Shown here piece after piece: positions 24,161 to 33,699 of a DNA stretch of 51,669 nt. A program made the translations under genes and the position numbers. Below the pieces are notes generated by a model. That model was not told the origin of the DNA. It worked only from the letters and a program-made list of their open reading frames with translations, and ran no database searches. The stretch is taken from IMG/VR virus record IMGVR_UViG_3300011270_000003, positions 1 to 51,669 of that record. The stretch is one strand, 5' to 3'. Within the stretch, counting starts at the first letter, position 1, and every line of letters starts with the position of its first letter. This DNA is from a virus.

Positions 24161-24663
24161 TAGAAATATATCACATAAGATTCGGAGCCAGACGTAACGT
24201 TAGTTAACCTGACCCAAACATATTTAGAAGTACCAGTAGTGATCGTTCTACTTGCTTGTGCAGTATCAAAACTACCACCTGAACCCGCAGCTAAAGTAAC
24301 TGTACTAGCTCCACCACTACAAATAAGAGTAGTAATATAATCACCTACGACAGCTCCAGCAGTCACTAAATTTACCCCTGCTACGATATTAGCAGCCGTA
24401 TCAAATGTAGCCGTAAGACCAGTAGAAGTGCTTATAGTGATGATTCCCGTTAGAAGTCGTTCTGCTGTAAGCGTTTGAGCAGCATTAGACGTAATACTGA
24501 TGGGCGCACCTGCACCTTCAATGTAGTTAGTTCCCAAAGGATTAGAAGGGAAGGTAATTGCTCCTACTGTAATAGGAGTCTTTGTGGCACGAACTCTAGT
24601 ATTGTTGATACTATCGTCCAATCCTGCCATATCGATAAGTCGAGCTTGATCAACAACAGCCAT
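24160..24663 (-). CDS. Probable virion surface protein, 167 aa
   Basis: After a short N-terminal helix (AVVDQARLIDMAGLDDSINN) the protein is a Thr/Ala/Gly-rich beta domain with repeated ITISTS, TLAAGS and TITTGTSKYVWVRLTNVT strands. It abuts the tail fibre gene and probably forms part of a fibre or decorates the head. No family signature is certain. Confidence 0.6.
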   Translation of the reverse strand: MAVVDQARLIDMAGLDDSINNTRVRATKTPITVGAITFPSNPLGTNYIEGAGAPISITSNAAQTLTAERLLTGIITISTSTGLTATFDTAANIVAGVNLVTAGAVVGDYITTLICSGGASTVTLAAGSGGSFDTAQASRTITTGTSKYVWVRLTNVTSGSESYVIYF

Positions 24664-24682
24664 TTATATTCCTTTCAATATA

Positions 24683-24703
24683 GTGGGGGTCCGAAGACCC
24701 CAC
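24683..24703 (-). terminator. Hairpin with UUCG loop between capsid-proximal genes
   Basis: Read leftward, GTGGGGTC pairs with GACCCC(C)AC around a TTCG tetraloop, with one bulged base. Only ACTATATT follows, so it is a weak or partial terminator, perhaps reducing transcription from the capsid genes into the fibre and lysis genes. Confidence 0.5.
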
Positions 24704-24718
24704 ACTACGTTATTATAT

Positions 24719-25432
24719 TTAGAAACTAATGTTTCCATAGATTGTGTACCTAAGACGAAGCTTAAGTAATCCATTAGTAAATGCACCTGTAGCAATAGTG
24801 CTAATCCATGCCGAATTAGGCAGTGGAGTAATAGCATTAGTCACTAAAGGAACATTGCCTAACCAAGCACCGCTAGTACCTACTGCAGTTGCAGTATCCC
24901 ATCGCAGACCGGTAGTAGAAGGTACAGTAAATGTAACCCTCTGACCAGCGACCATATTAGCGATAGCTAGAGTGGTGATTAATTGAGCACCTGCATTAGG
25001 AGTAGCCTGTACAAACGTAGAATTAGGAGTACCTGGTGAGGTGACTGCTAATCCGACTGCAATGCTAGTACCACCTGTAGCTGTAATTAAGTTTTCAACA
25101 GTAACTTCCTCAAAGAAGATGTTAGTATTGGTAAAGACTAAATTACCGCCAGTTGTAGTAACAATCGGAGCAGAGATTTGTAAAGGAATTTGAACGTTGG
25201 GAGAAGTGATTCCCGCTGCAGCAAACGTACTCGTTCCTACGAACGAAGTAGGTGGAGCTGCAATGAGAGGAGTATTACCAGAGCCCTGTTGCATAGGGAC
25301 TAAGGGAATTAACTGTTCAACTTCTCTAGTTTCACCGTAGACGAGATAATCACCTCCAGTGTCAGATACGGCCTTCTGAGTGCCGTATTGGATGGGAAGA
25401 CCATCCTGATTATACCAAAAGCCAGCAACCAT
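24719..25432 (-). CDS. Probable head or fibre structural protein, 237 aa
   Basis: The protein starts MVAGFWYNQDGLPIQYGTQK and becomes a Thr/Ala/Ile-rich beta protein (VQIPLQISAPIVTTTGGNLV; LRWDTATAVGTSGAWLGNVP). It lies directly downstream of the major capsid gene, the usual place of a decoration protein or adaptor. The final LLKLRLRYTIYGNISF strand may mediate assembly. The role is inferred from position. Confidence 0.6.
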   Translation of the reverse strand: MVAGFWYNQDGLPIQYGTQKAVSDTGGDYLVYGETREVEQLIPLVPMQQGSGNTPLIAAPPTSFVGTSTFAAAGITSPNVQIPLQISAPIVTTTGGNLVFTNTNIFFEEVTVENLITATGGTSIAVGLAVTSPGTPNSTFVQATPNAGAQLITTLAIANMVAGQRVTFTVPSTTGLRWDTATAVGTSGAWLGNVPLVTNAITPLPNSAWISTIATGAFTNGLLKLRLRYTIYGNISF

Positions 25433-25447
25433 GATGTTACCTCCTTG

Positions 25448-26407
25448 TTAGCTCGGCACGACGCCGGTAGCGGTTAAGATGGTGACCATGTTTTCAGGCC
25501 GGTAGAGCTTGAATCCATACTCGGTGATAGTCAGATATTCCTCTTGCTGGAGATCTTTATTGAACTCCGAGTAGACGGTAGGCATCTGTCTGAAACCTCC
25601 AACCCATGGTAACGTATCACCAGGAGCTGCGGAGAAGAAGTAATTAGCAACACCACTGGTTACAGCAGTACCACTAATTGTTTCTGAAGCGATAGAGGGA
25701 AGATAGTTAGATACGTAGAGATCGAATCCATAAAGATTAAACCTAAACTTAAATCCACTAACTGCACCTTCTTTCACTACACCTTCCCACATAGGCATCG
25801 GGGAGAGTAAGTTAACAAGATTGGCTTGAGTCTGAATCGTATAAGCGACACTAGGATCAATAATACCTACTAAGTTAGTAAGCGGCACGTTAGCCTTGGT
25901 TAAGGCATACTGTGCACGAGCGAAGTCTGGTAGAGCCAGACCAGTATTGACACCTGTGGCGACGAAACGATGGTCAGCCAAGTTGATGATGTTGGGGTTA
26001 GAAGCAGTCTGTCCGTTATTAGCCTGAGCGAGAATACGTGTTTCCACGCCTTCCATTAAGACTCGATGTTGTCGAGGCACGAAGGCAGCGATAACATCAG
26101 CAGCATAGTAGCTGTCTCTCTTAAACTTCTCTGAGATGGCATTAGCAGAATATTTATACTGATCGAAGGAGAAGGTAAAATTACCAGTATCCATCGCAGA
26201 GTATTTAATTGCTTGACCTTCAGTAAAGTCTTGTTCAGTAGCTTCACCAATCGACGGAATATTTAATGTATAGCCATCGGGGAAGTCAGATAAAATACGG
26301 ACAAACTTCATAGCATTCAGTTCATCTAGTAAGAGCTCTTTGATCTGACGAGACCAAAGATTAGTTCTAACTAGGAACTGAGTATTGGCATCCATAAAAC
26401 CTGCCAT
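25448..26407 (-). CDS. Major capsid protein
   Basis: The 319-aa product has the HK97-fold capsid features of podoviruses: an N-terminal helix FLVRTNLWSRQIKELLLDEL, a beta E-loop-like region FPDGYTLNIPSIGEATEQDF, the spine helix YAADVIAAFVPRQHRVLMEG, and a P-domain ending FRQMPTVYSEFNKDL. It follows the scaffold gene by 31 bases, and its codon use is more GC-rich than the fibre genes, as is common for highly expressed proteins. It builds the icosahedral head. Confidence 0.88.
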   Translation of the reverse strand: MAGFMDANTQFLVRTNLWSRQIKELLLDELNAMKFVRILSDFPDGYTLNIPSIGEATEQDFTEGQAIKYSAMDTGNFTFSFDQYKYSANAISEKFKRDSYYAADVIAAFVPRQHRVLMEGVETRILAQANNGQTASNPNIINLADHRFVATGVNTGLALPDFARAQYALTKANVPLTNLVGIIDPSVAYTIQTQANLVNLLSPMPMWEGVVKEGAVSGFKFRFNLYGFDLYVSNYLPSIASETISGTAVTSGVANYFFSAAPGDTLPWVGGFRQMPTVYSEFNKDLQQEEYLTITEYGFKLYRPENMVTILTATGVVPS

Positions 26408-26438
26408 ATGAGTTTGTTCCTTTTAGTTTTAGTTATGT

Positions 26439-27197
26439 TTATCCAAATCTATGATAATCTCCATCTTTAAATTCTTCACCTAAAGCTTGAGCATCATTAT
26501 GCATTTGGACGGCTATGTCTTTAGTAAACCAACTACTAGGATTTTTCTTCTTCAAATCTTGATAGTAAGCCCAAGTACGTTTTTCTACTGTAGGTCCAGT
26601 CGTAGTTGTTCTCTGTTGAGATTGAGGAGGAGCACGAAAAGGATCTTGCCTAATCTGTTCGTCTAGACCTAGAGATCTAAGTAAGACCTTAGGTTGAGTG
26701 CGAGCCATACTATTGAATTCCTCTCTAGTGAGTCCTAGTTCATTTATTTGTCTATTGACTGTGTTCTGATAATCAGAACCATATTCTTTTATAATTTTAT
26801 CCTTTACAAAGTTAGCATTATCTTGCTGACGTTTAGTTGTCTCATTCTCTAAGATTTTATTAGAAATGAGAACATCTAACTGTTTAGGATCAAATTGGGG
26901 CTGTATTTTATCGTCTTTCACTATGGGTTGTTCGCTACTTGAACGTTGAACTGACATTTGGTCTAACAGTTCTTCTATCTTAGCCCTAGCATTATACTGC
27001 TGGTTAAGATCCATATATTCTTGTCTAGAAGCATCTAAACGCTTCTCTAATATAGATATATAAGAATCTGATACATGTTTACTTTTAGCCAGGTCTTCCT
27101 TGGTCTTGAATTTCCTGTTTTCTCCTACCAATTCTTGATAATAATCTTTAGTATCATCAATTGCTGGAAGGCTTGTCTCGTCTAGAATATCGGTCAT
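26439..27197 (-). CDS. Capsid scaffolding protein
   Basis: The 252-aa protein is highly charged and helical, with a coiled-coil stretch (SYISILEKRLDASRQEYMDL) and Gln-rich spacers. The C-terminal segment (FTKDIAVQMHNDAQALGEEF) would be the capsid-binding part. It lies between portal and capsid, matching T7 gp9 order. It templates prohead assembly and leaves before packaging. Confidence 0.8.
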   Translation of the reverse strand: MTDILDETSLPAIDDTKDYYQELVGENRKFKTKEDLAKSKHVSDSYISILEKRLDASRQEYMDLNQQYNARAKIEELLDQMSVQRSSSEQPIVKDDKIQPQFDPKQLDVLISNKILENETTKRQQDNANFVKDKIIKEYGSDYQNTVNRQINELGLTREEFNSMARTQPKVLLRSLGLDEQIRQDPFRAPPQSQQRTTTTGPTVEKRTWAYYQDLKKKNPSSWFTKDIAVQMHNDAQALGEEFKDGDYHRFG

Positions 27198-27349
27198 TAT
27201 TCTCTCCTAGGTAGGGTCGTACCTTTTATGTAATCTTGAAACTCTAATGCGAAATAAATGAAACCAATAAGGAATGTTTTATCTTCGTAGGTTAGAGGTT
27301 CTCTGCTGTGTATTAATTTCTCCGCAATTTTCAATGCTTCGGTCTTCAT
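27197..27349 (-). CDS. Small protein between portal and scaffold, 50 aa
   Basis: The ORF starts at ATG 27349, overlapping the portal stop (ATGA), and ends at TAA overlapping the scaffold ATG (TAATG). The product is a helix pair (TEALKIAEKLIHSREPLTYE, then FLIGFIYFALEFQDYIKGTT). Small genes at this position are frequent in podoviruses. Function unknown. Confidence 0.65.
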   Translation of the reverse strand: MKTEALKIAEKLIHSREPLTYEDKTFLIGFIYFALEFQDYIKGTTLPRRE

Positions 27350-29157
27350 TGAGGTTGTCCTTGAGGTTGAACTTGAGGTGGATTCTGTCCCATATCGAAG
27401 TCGTTACCTAAACCTGTTGCAGTCATGGTAGACTGATGCATCTGCTCTTCTAGAGCTTGAGCTTGCTTCTGACCATCTGCTTGTTCAGCGAGAGCTACGT
27501 AGGGGGTTACTACTTCGAAGTCTTCTAAATTAAATGTCTTTTCTAATATCTTAGCAAGTTTAACTCCTGAGAAGTGAGGTTGAACTGTAGGCCATAGATT
27601 GGATTGAGTGAGATTAGTAAGATTCTGAATAAGCTCTGCTTGTTCTGCGAAGTGTCTCGCAGCTACAGGTTTAATTCGTCCTATGCCTGTTATATCGTCG
27701 ACTGTAAGGGTCTGGAAGGTAGCTAATTTAAACTCGTCATCAAATACCTTAATCGTCGTAGCACCTACCATATTGCGTCTAGCGAGCTCTAAGAGGGCAT
27801 TTAAAAGAGGTTCTTCCTCTTGTTCCTCGAACTGTTTAATCTTGTTTTGATAGATACGTGCAGAAGCATTCTCTAAACGTTGTACTTCGTATTTAGTTTT
27901 TTCTCCTGGACTTCGGAACCCCATTGCTTCTCGTGGAGCTCCTGCCATCTGTTCCATGAGCTGTTCTAGACGTTCTATCTTCATGTCGCTTTGCATTACG
28001 TTGACTTCGGGTACTAATAGCTCTACGTCTCCTTCATCAGATACAAATATCTTTTCACCTGGTTGCCATGTAAAATCTTCTACGAATCCTTTAACCTTCT
28101 GTACCGGGAATGTAACTAAATCCCAGACATCTGCTCCCATGTTTTCAATATGATCCATTCGATACTGCATACCGACTAGATTATCTAATGGTCCCATACC
28201 CCATAGGTTATCTTGCTTCTTACGCCACGGAACATGAAATATAGGAGCATAACCGAAGTATGATGGACCTGGTTCGTTCGATATTAACTTATGGCGATCT
28301 ATTACTGTAATTACCCTATTCTTTTCGAATATGTCATTGATGTAATCATAATAATCGCCGTAGAAAGTTAATATCTCTACGAAATCTTGTAATAAATAAG
28401 CTCTGAATGAAGTAAATCCATCCATTGCATAGAGATGATCTCTCTGGATCCAATCTCCTTGGAACGTTCTAGCATGGAATCTAATGTTCTTAAGATAATC
28501 AAATAACTCCATGTAACGCTGTCTATTTTCATCAGTAGATACCCTCTGGAGATAATCTCTTAATTCTCCCATAGATATGATACTACGAACAAGCTTAGGA
28601 GATTGATAGAAGTTCTCTGCTGTAGGATTGAAGACAATATCAAGAGGAGAGATCCGTCTGACTGCTGGACCTACGTATCCTACTTGTGTCTTATCTGGTA
28701 GTTGTACTCTTTGGTCTACCCATTCGACAGTACCAAAGCAATTACCAAAATCTATATAATCCATGATAATCTTATCCATCTCATGCTTAAAAGATGGTTG
28801 AGAGACTACCCAAGCCATGTAGTTGGTTATAGCATCTCGTTTATCTCTGGAGTTAGAATCTCGTTCATTTGCTTCCCACGTTAACCATTTACGTTGGGGA
28901 AAGAGGGTCGCTGTATAATTGCTGTACAAGTTATCTCTAATCTGACATAACTTCGGTACAGTCGTTTTGTTCTTCCACGGTAGTTGATTATTAGTGGTTT
29001 GGGTTGTATCCGTGGCATAAACATATCGACGAACCTCTTCCCAGTCATTCTTCTTTACCTGACGTAATGTCTCCCATTGTACCCACTTCTCAGTGATACG
29101 GGTAGCTAACATATCTGGTTGTATTACATTATGAAGTTCTAGTACTTTACCAGTCAA
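27346..29157 (-). CDS. Portal protein (head-tail connector)
   Basis: The 603-aa product matches the podovirus portal family in length and composition. Features include KWVQWETLRQVKKNDWEEVR and PWKNKTTVPKLCQIRDNLYS at the N-terminus, GPLDNLVGMQYRMDHIENMG in the middle, and the crown region GRIKPVAARHFAEQAELIQN. A Gln/Pro-rich tail closes it. Twelve copies form the vertex through which DNA is packaged and ejected. The gene overlaps the terminase by 4 bases. Confidence 0.88.
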   Translation of the reverse strand: MTGKVLELHNVIQPDMLATRITEKWVQWETLRQVKKNDWEEVRRYVYATDTTQTTNNQLPWKNKTTVPKLCQIRDNLYSNYTATLFPQRKWLTWEANERDSNSRDKRDAITNYMAWVVSQPSFKHEMDKIIMDYIDFGNCFGTVEWVDQRVQLPDKTQVGYVGPAVRRISPLDIVFNPTAENFYQSPKLVRSIISMGELRDYLQRVSTDENRQRYMELFDYLKNIRFHARTFQGDWIQRDHLYAMDGFTSFRAYLLQDFVEILTFYGDYYDYINDIFEKNRVITVIDRHKLISNEPGPSYFGYAPIFHVPWRKKQDNLWGMGPLDNLVGMQYRMDHIENMGADVWDLVTFPVQKVKGFVEDFTWQPGEKIFVSDEGDVELLVPEVNVMQSDMKIERLEQLMEQMAGAPREAMGFRSPGEKTKYEVQRLENASARIYQNKIKQFEEQEEEPLLNALLELARRNMVGATTIKVFDDEFKLATFQTLTVDDITGIGRIKPVAARHFAEQAELIQNLTNLTQSNLWPTVQPHFSGVKLAKILEKTFNLEDFEVVTPYVALAEQADGQKQAQALEEQMHQSTMTATGLGNDFDMGQNPPQVQPQGQPQ

Positions 29158-30740
29158 GTCACACCACCGAACTTACTATGAAATTGAAACACTATTTGAG
29201 CATCTTTCTTCATTCTAAATATATCTAAGGGAACTACAGCAAAGTCTACGGCTGCAGCTAAGGCATCTTTTATGTCATCGTGAGCAGGATTAGTAAATAT
29301 AAGCTCTTCTTCTAATGTTTGACAATTACCTCCGGCATAATGCCACATTTGAAGATTAGAATACTTAGGCTCTAAAGTAGCTTGTATTCTTTCTTCTTTA
29401 GATCCTTGCCATCGGCTAGGACGATATTCTTCTACAGAGAGAGACAAACCAAAAGGTCTAATATAATTGTCTTTAAGATCTCTTACTATGACTTGTTGAG
29501 CGACAGAGACTTCTGCTCTTAGTTTATGAAAAGCCCACTTCTCATGTAGTTTTAATATTCTGTTAAAGTAATCAGATATCTTATCTGTCTTAAATCTGTC
29601 TATATCTAGGATGTAGTAGTTGCCTTTACCATCTACTCCTACGACTACTATCGCTGAGTGATCCGCCCTTTTCCCAGACGAATACGCGAAATCGACGGCT
29701 GCGACGACGTTGAGACGTTCGTTCTTAAAGAACCATCTTCCATCTTTCTGTCCGAGGAAGGCTGGGTTGTAGTACTGGAACAAATCTCGTTTAATTGCGG
29801 ACGAATCGATGTCGTGCGGATCGTTATAGTATTGGGCCCTAAAGTGTACCTTGTTGATGTACTGTGCTCTTTTTGTGGCCAGGATTTTACTGTCGAAGCC
29901 AAACCAGCGTCCGTCTGTTCTTTGCTGTCTAGGCCATAGGAATTCGCCAGTGCCGTCGCCCACTGATTCAACCTGTCGTTCAAATACCTCGAATAAAGGT
30001 GTTGCGTTGGAAACATTGCCCAATTCATCGTAATCTTCAATCTCCATATCTTGTAGACTAGAATATAAATCTTTAGGATGGTATCTAGTCCCGACCACCC
30101 ATTCTCTTGCATTTACTGTTTCAATAGATGATAACAGTGAATATTGACTTTGTACTTTCTCTCGGCCATCTTCTAAGTAAGCGTTAGACTCTACAACCAC
30201 GTCATCAAGAGCAGCAATGTCGCAATGTAAACCGACAATGTTACTAGTAAGACCTGCAGTAAAGATCGAAGGATCTCTGACCGATTCGGCTCTTCTAAGA
30301 GGATGGTCAATAGAGATTTCTCTTTCTGTCCATTTCTCACGTTTAGCTTCCTCTTTCTCGACCATATCTGGCCAATAGATTCTATACGTATCGTTAGTTA
30401 GAATATCTTTAATAAACTTAAGTTGTTTAATAGCTAAGTTAGAAGTACTAGATATTAATAGAATTCTTAGAGTAGGGTCTTTAGTTAATTCCCAGACTAA
30501 TCTATAAGCTAAAAGAGTAGACTTCATATGATCTCTAGGTAAGAGTAGAAGCTGATGAGACTTAGATTCTTGTTTACACCACCAACTAATTACTTCTCTA
30601 TGAACGTTACCTAAGACTCTCTTAGGATGGACTAACTTAATAAACTCTTCTAAAGAAGACTCAGCAAGGAACTTACGATCTGCTCTTACGTCAGATAACT
30701 TAACCTTAGATTTATTTAGACTACCTTTAGGTCTACCCAT
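29154..30740 (-). CDS. Terminase large subunit
   Basis: The 528-aa packaging motor has an N-terminal ATPase with a degenerate Walker A LLLPRDHMKST (Lys73) and Walker B CDIAALDD (Asp179, Asp180), and the coupling segment WVVGTRYHPKDL. The C-terminal RNase H-like nuclease follows: VAAVDFAYSSGKRADHSAIV (Asp350), ILDIDRFKTD, and DIKDALAAAVD near the end. It cuts concatemers and drives DNA into the prohead. I see no obvious small terminase gene next to it; one of the small upstream proteins may fill that role. Confidence 0.92.
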   Translation of the reverse strand: MGRPKGSLNKSKVKLSDVRADRKFLAESSLEEFIKLVHPKRVLGNVHREVISWWCKQESKSHQLLLLPRDHMKSTLLAYRLVWELTKDPTLRILLISSTSNLAIKQLKFIKDILTNDTYRIYWPDMVEKEEAKREKWTEREISIDHPLRRAESVRDPSIFTAGLTSNIVGLHCDIAALDDVVVESNAYLEDGREKVQSQYSLLSSIETVNAREWVVGTRYHPKDLYSSLQDMEIEDYDELGNVSNATPLFEVFERQVESVGDGTGEFLWPRQQRTDGRWFGFDSKILATKRAQYINKVHFRAQYYNDPHDIDSSAIKRDLFQYYNPAFLGQKDGRWFFKNERLNVVAAVDFAYSSGKRADHSAIVVVGVDGKGNYYILDIDRFKTDKISDYFNRILKLHEKWAFHKLRAEVSVAQQVIVRDLKDNYIRPFGLSLSVEEYRPSRWQGSKEERIQATLEPKYSNLQMWHYAGGNCQTLEEELIFTNPAHDDIKDALAAAVDFAVVPLDIFRMKKDAQIVFQFHSKFGGVT

Positions 30741-31018
30741 TAATCTACCGACATGCCATGTATTTTAATATATTCAAGAACCTTATCAAATCTACGTTCA
30801 AATAAAGTAAGACGTTCTGCTTGATTATCTAACCGTTGAGTTTGTACAGCCATGTCAATTACTACTTTATTTAAGCCTTTTAATTCTGTTTTTATATCGT
30901 GCACATCTTCTTTAATTTGTGCAGCATCTATAGTTTGTTTCCAATAGAAACCTGCTACAGTAAACAAAATAGTAGCTGTGGTTACTATAGTCCCTAGACT
31001 TATTTCCCAGACAATCAT
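30740..31018 (-). CDS. Membrane-anchored coiled-coil protein, 92 aa
   Basis: A single N-terminal transmembrane helix (ISLGTIVTTATILFTVAGFY) is followed by a long helix with heptads (IKTELKGLNKVVIDMAVQTQ; RLDNQAERLTLFERRFDKVL). This is the topology of i-spanin (Rz-like) proteins and some holins. No Rz1-like lipoprotein is visible in an overlapping frame. It overlaps the terminase ATG by one base. A lysis accessory role is an inference. Confidence 0.6.
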   Translation of the reverse strand: MIVWEISLGTIVTTATILFTVAGFYWKQTIDAAQIKEDVHDIKTELKGLNKVVIDMAVQTQRLDNQAERLTLFERRFDKVLEYIKIHGMSVD

Positions 31019-31021
31019 AGA

Positions 31022-31336
31022 TCAAGTAAATTTACCTACTGCTATAGCAGATACGTTAGCACCTGTGGTAATAGACCAAGCTCCTGATTTAGAATACATT
31101 CTGAAAAACAAAGTAGTTGTTGAAGATGGTGTTATCGTTGCTGTTATTAAAGTTGTAGCTCCATCTATAAGCGCTAATGTAGTTGCTGCTGCTGCACCGC
31201 TGACTGTAATACTATCAAGGTAATCACCTACTTTACCAGTAGTATTACCTTGAGTAGCAGAAAGTACAACGGTAGCCCCTGCACCTATAGTATTAAAAAA
31301 CCCCGGCACACTAGGATCTGACATATATTGAACCAT
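31022..31336 (-). CDS. Probable virion-associated beta protein, 104 aa
   Basis: The protein is Thr/Ala/Gly-rich (ATVVLSATQGNTTGKVGDYL; TITPSSTTTLFFRMYSKSGA) and resembles the beta domain of the 167-aa protein encoded at 24160-24663. It probably belongs to a fibre or head decoration. Function not certain. Confidence 0.55.
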   Translation of the reverse strand: MVQYMSDPSVPGFFNTIGAGATVVLSATQGNTTGKVGDYLDSITVSGAAAATTLALIDGATTLITATITPSSTTTLFFRMYSKSGAWSITTGANVSAIAVGKFT

Positions 31337-31342
31337 TAGATA

Positions 31343-31477
31343 TTATTTTCCTCTTCCGACAGCTTGACTGCCTTTATGTTTTGAATTCCAAATTCGAGCT
31401 GCTTTACCTTGTGCAGCCTTACGAGACATACCTTTACGAATAAAGGAGTCTCTTATCTTCTCATACCCCGCGGGCAT
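31343..31477 (-). CDS. Small basic phage protein, 44 aa
   Basis: The product MPAGYEKIRDSFIRKGMSRK, then AAQGKAARIWNSKHKGSQAV, matches a small basic peptide type common in phages and prophages (KAA-IWN core). ATG 31477 is in a GC-rich patch and overlaps the upstream small gene by 17 bases. It may bind DNA. Function unproven. Confidence 0.6.
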   Translation of the reverse strand: MPAGYEKIRDSFIRKGMSRKAAQGKAARIWNSKHKGSQAVGRGK

Positions 31478-31619
31478 GCATACGCCTTGCTTGCGGCTTC
31501 TCTATGCTATTCCACCTAGTGCTTGCGGCTTTGACTGCTATTGCAGATCTATGCTTTCGGCTTAATTTAGCTGCTCTAGCATAACCTCCTATACTATGAA
31601 TGTTTTCTTGGTCTGCCAC
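31461..31619 (-). CDS. Small basic protein with GGxARAAKLS motif, 52 aa
   Basis: The frame contains SIGGYARAAKLSRKHRSAIA, then VKAASTRWNSI, a widespread small-protein motif in Rhizobiales genomes and their phages (GG-ARA-KLSP-RR-EIA-KAA-ARW). GTG 31619 is the likely start, with GGGGA a few bases upstream; it overlaps the end of the repeat-fibre gene by 26 bases. It is likely nucleic-acid binding. Function unproven. Confidence 0.55.
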   Translation of the reverse strand: MADQENIHSIGGYARAAKLSRKHRSAIAVKAASTRWNSIEKPQARRMHARGV

Positions 31620-33699
31620 CCATTTTCCCCATATCACTGAATGTTAATAATTTAGGTTTACTAGCTGCTTCTTGTCTCTTCCACCACTGAGCTACTTCTG
31701 CACTAACTTCTGCTTCAGTTATATATCTACCAGAAGATATAATTGCAGGAGGTGCAGGAGGTATTGGTAGATTAAGAACTAAAGCTTGAAACCATTGCTG
31801 ATCTATTGGTTTAAAAGTTCCAGGCAATGGCCAATCAGATTGATTGAACGGTTTAATCCCTACCGGAAGATAGATTACTAAATTCTGATTATGATCTCTA
31901 AACCAGTAAACTGGATAAGGATTTTTCCAATCTGTCTGAGAGAAGGGAAATGTATTGGATTGGAAGAAAGATAGAAGATTTTGTAACCATGTCTGATCGA
32001 TAGGTTTACTAACCACAGGAGTCGGAAAGTCCACATTCTGAAAGAATGGTGTCGGAAATGGTAACTGTACATTACCTGCTTCTGCCCAGAATTGTTGTAT
32101 TGGCTGATATGTTCTGGGTAAAGGCCAGTCCGTCTGAAAGAACGGAGGTGCCGTTGGCCCCATTAATATAGTTGGATTATAAATCCAAGTATATATCAAT
32201 CCAGGAAGTTGAGGTGGATTTCTCCAATCGAACTGTGCTTCAACAACTGTTGCAGTTAAAGTAGTTCCTAATAGATTTTGAATATTAGGATCTAAATACC
32301 AATACATAAATTTAGGATTGGGCCATTCAGTCTGAAAGAAAGGAACTCCTACAACAGGCTGAGCTGGACCTTGAGACCAGAAACGATCCCAGACTATTCG
32401 TTGTGGGTTGGGCCAATCATTCTGGACAAACGGGAAAGTTTCTGATTGATAAAATATGTTTAGACTTTGAGACCAAGTTTGTAATAGTGGCTGATAAGTC
32501 TTTGGTAATGACCAATCCGTCTGTTTAAAGGGTATTACTTGTTGAAAGCTTTGAGTCCAAGATTGATACCATATAACAGGAGAAGATAGAGGCCAATTAC
32601 TTTGTATAAATGGATTCTGAGTAATTGCAGTTAAAGAATTACCAGACCAAGTCCAAGTTTGATACCAAGTAAGATTCGGTATGTTATTCTGACTTAAATC
32701 TAAACCAAATGGTTGACCTTGAGGAGTCAGAGGTATTGGAAGACTGTTATTGCCTGTTTCCTGCCAAATATTAACATTGTAATATATTGGTGGAAATGCA
32801 TATGTATCTATCGGTCTAAACGGAGTAGGACGAGGTAATAAAACATTACCACGATCTTCTACACTTTGATACCAATAAGTTCTAGGAGGATTAGACCACG
32901 ATTGTTGAACACGTAAAGTCTGAGTTAATACTCTAGGAATAGGAAGAGTAGTTAATCCATTTTGTGTCCATTTCTGCCATTCTGAATAAGTAGTCCCTCT
33001 AGGAGGTAAATCAGATATGTTAGAAACAACTGGAGCAGTAGCTGCACCACTATTTGGTTTTAAAGCTAGAACATTAGCTATCCAACTATTAGTAGAACCA
33101 GAATTATTAACCCAAGTTCCTTGAATTGAGCCTGCTGAAGTTTGTGTTTGTTTCTCTGATCCTTCTGCTGAACTATTAGGATTAGGATTAAGACTATTAG
33201 TAAACCCACTACCAGCAGTAGCTGAACTACCAGCAGTAGAACAAGAATAAGCAGACCAAATAAGATCGCCATTGACGGTAGTTGTAATACCCGTACCAGC
33301 ATTAAAACTACCCGTATTAATTACATTAACTGTAGCTTTACCTTGATGCCCGTCTAATCCGGCTGATGGACCTCCTGTAGTACTCCATTCTTCTACCTGT
33401 ATAGCTCTGAATGATGTAGCAGGTGAATTATTTAGAGTAAATATCTTAGGACCATTAGTTATATTTACTGTAGCACAGACGGCTGCGGATTGTCCGCCTC
33501 CAGTTTCATCAGTATTATCTAAAACAGTATAGGTATTACCGCCAACATCATCTGTAATGCTAGGAGTAGATGTATCTCCCCAAGTAAAAGCAATTAATAC
33601 TGCATTACCCGATGTAACTGGATTAGTTAGTGTTGCAGTTAAAGTAGCTCCAGAAGCTGAATTTCCAGACCCAACGGATTGAACTAATGTCCATGTCAT
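31594..33699 (-). CDS. Repeat-rich tail fibre-like protein, 701 aa
   Basis: The first about 220 residues form a Thr/Ser/Gly beta domain. From about residue 235 to 650 the protein consists of roughly nine to twelve imperfect repeats of 35-45 residues built around PFxQTDWPxP (for example FIQSNWPLSS, FKQTDWSLPK, FVQNDWPNPQ, FFQTEWPNPK, FFQTDWPLPR, FSQTDWKNPY, FNQSDWPLPG), alternating with aromatic xxxWxQ segments. Similar Trp-Pro repeats occur, from memory, in Bradyrhizobium-type phage proteins. The tail ends with a helix EAEVSAEVAQWWKRQEAASK. It is probably a virion surface protein. The repeats probably form an extended beta structure. Confidence 0.7.
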   Translation of the reverse strand: MTWTLVQSVGSGNSASGATLTATLTNPVTSGNAVLIAFTWGDTSTPSITDDVGGNTYTVLDNTDETGGGQSAAVCATVNITNGPKIFTLNNSPATSFRAIQVEEWSTTGGPSAGLDGHQGKATVNVINTGSFNAGTGITTTVNGDLIWSAYSCSTAGSSATAGSGFTNSLNPNPNSSAEGSEKQTQTSAGSIQGTWVNNSGSTNSWIANVLALKPNSGAATAPVVSNISDLPPRGTTYSEWQKWTQNGLTTLPIPRVLTQTLRVQQSWSNPPRTYWYQSVEDRGNVLLPRPTPFRPIDTYAFPPIYYNVNIWQETGNNSLPIPLTPQGQPFGLDLSQNNIPNLTWYQTWTWSGNSLTAITQNPFIQSNWPLSSPVIWYQSWTQSFQQVIPFKQTDWSLPKTYQPLLQTWSQSLNIFYQSETFPFVQNDWPNPQRIVWDRFWSQGPAQPVVGVPFFQTEWPNPKFMYWYLDPNIQNLLGTTLTATVVEAQFDWRNPPQLPGLIYTWIYNPTILMGPTAPPFFQTDWPLPRTYQPIQQFWAEAGNVQLPFPTPFFQNVDFPTPVVSKPIDQTWLQNLLSFFQSNTFPFSQTDWKNPYPVYWFRDHNQNLVIYLPVGIKPFNQSDWPLPGTFKPIDQQWFQALVLNLPIPPAPPAIISSGRYITEAEVSAEVAQWWKRQEAASKPKLLTFSDMGKMGGRPRKHS

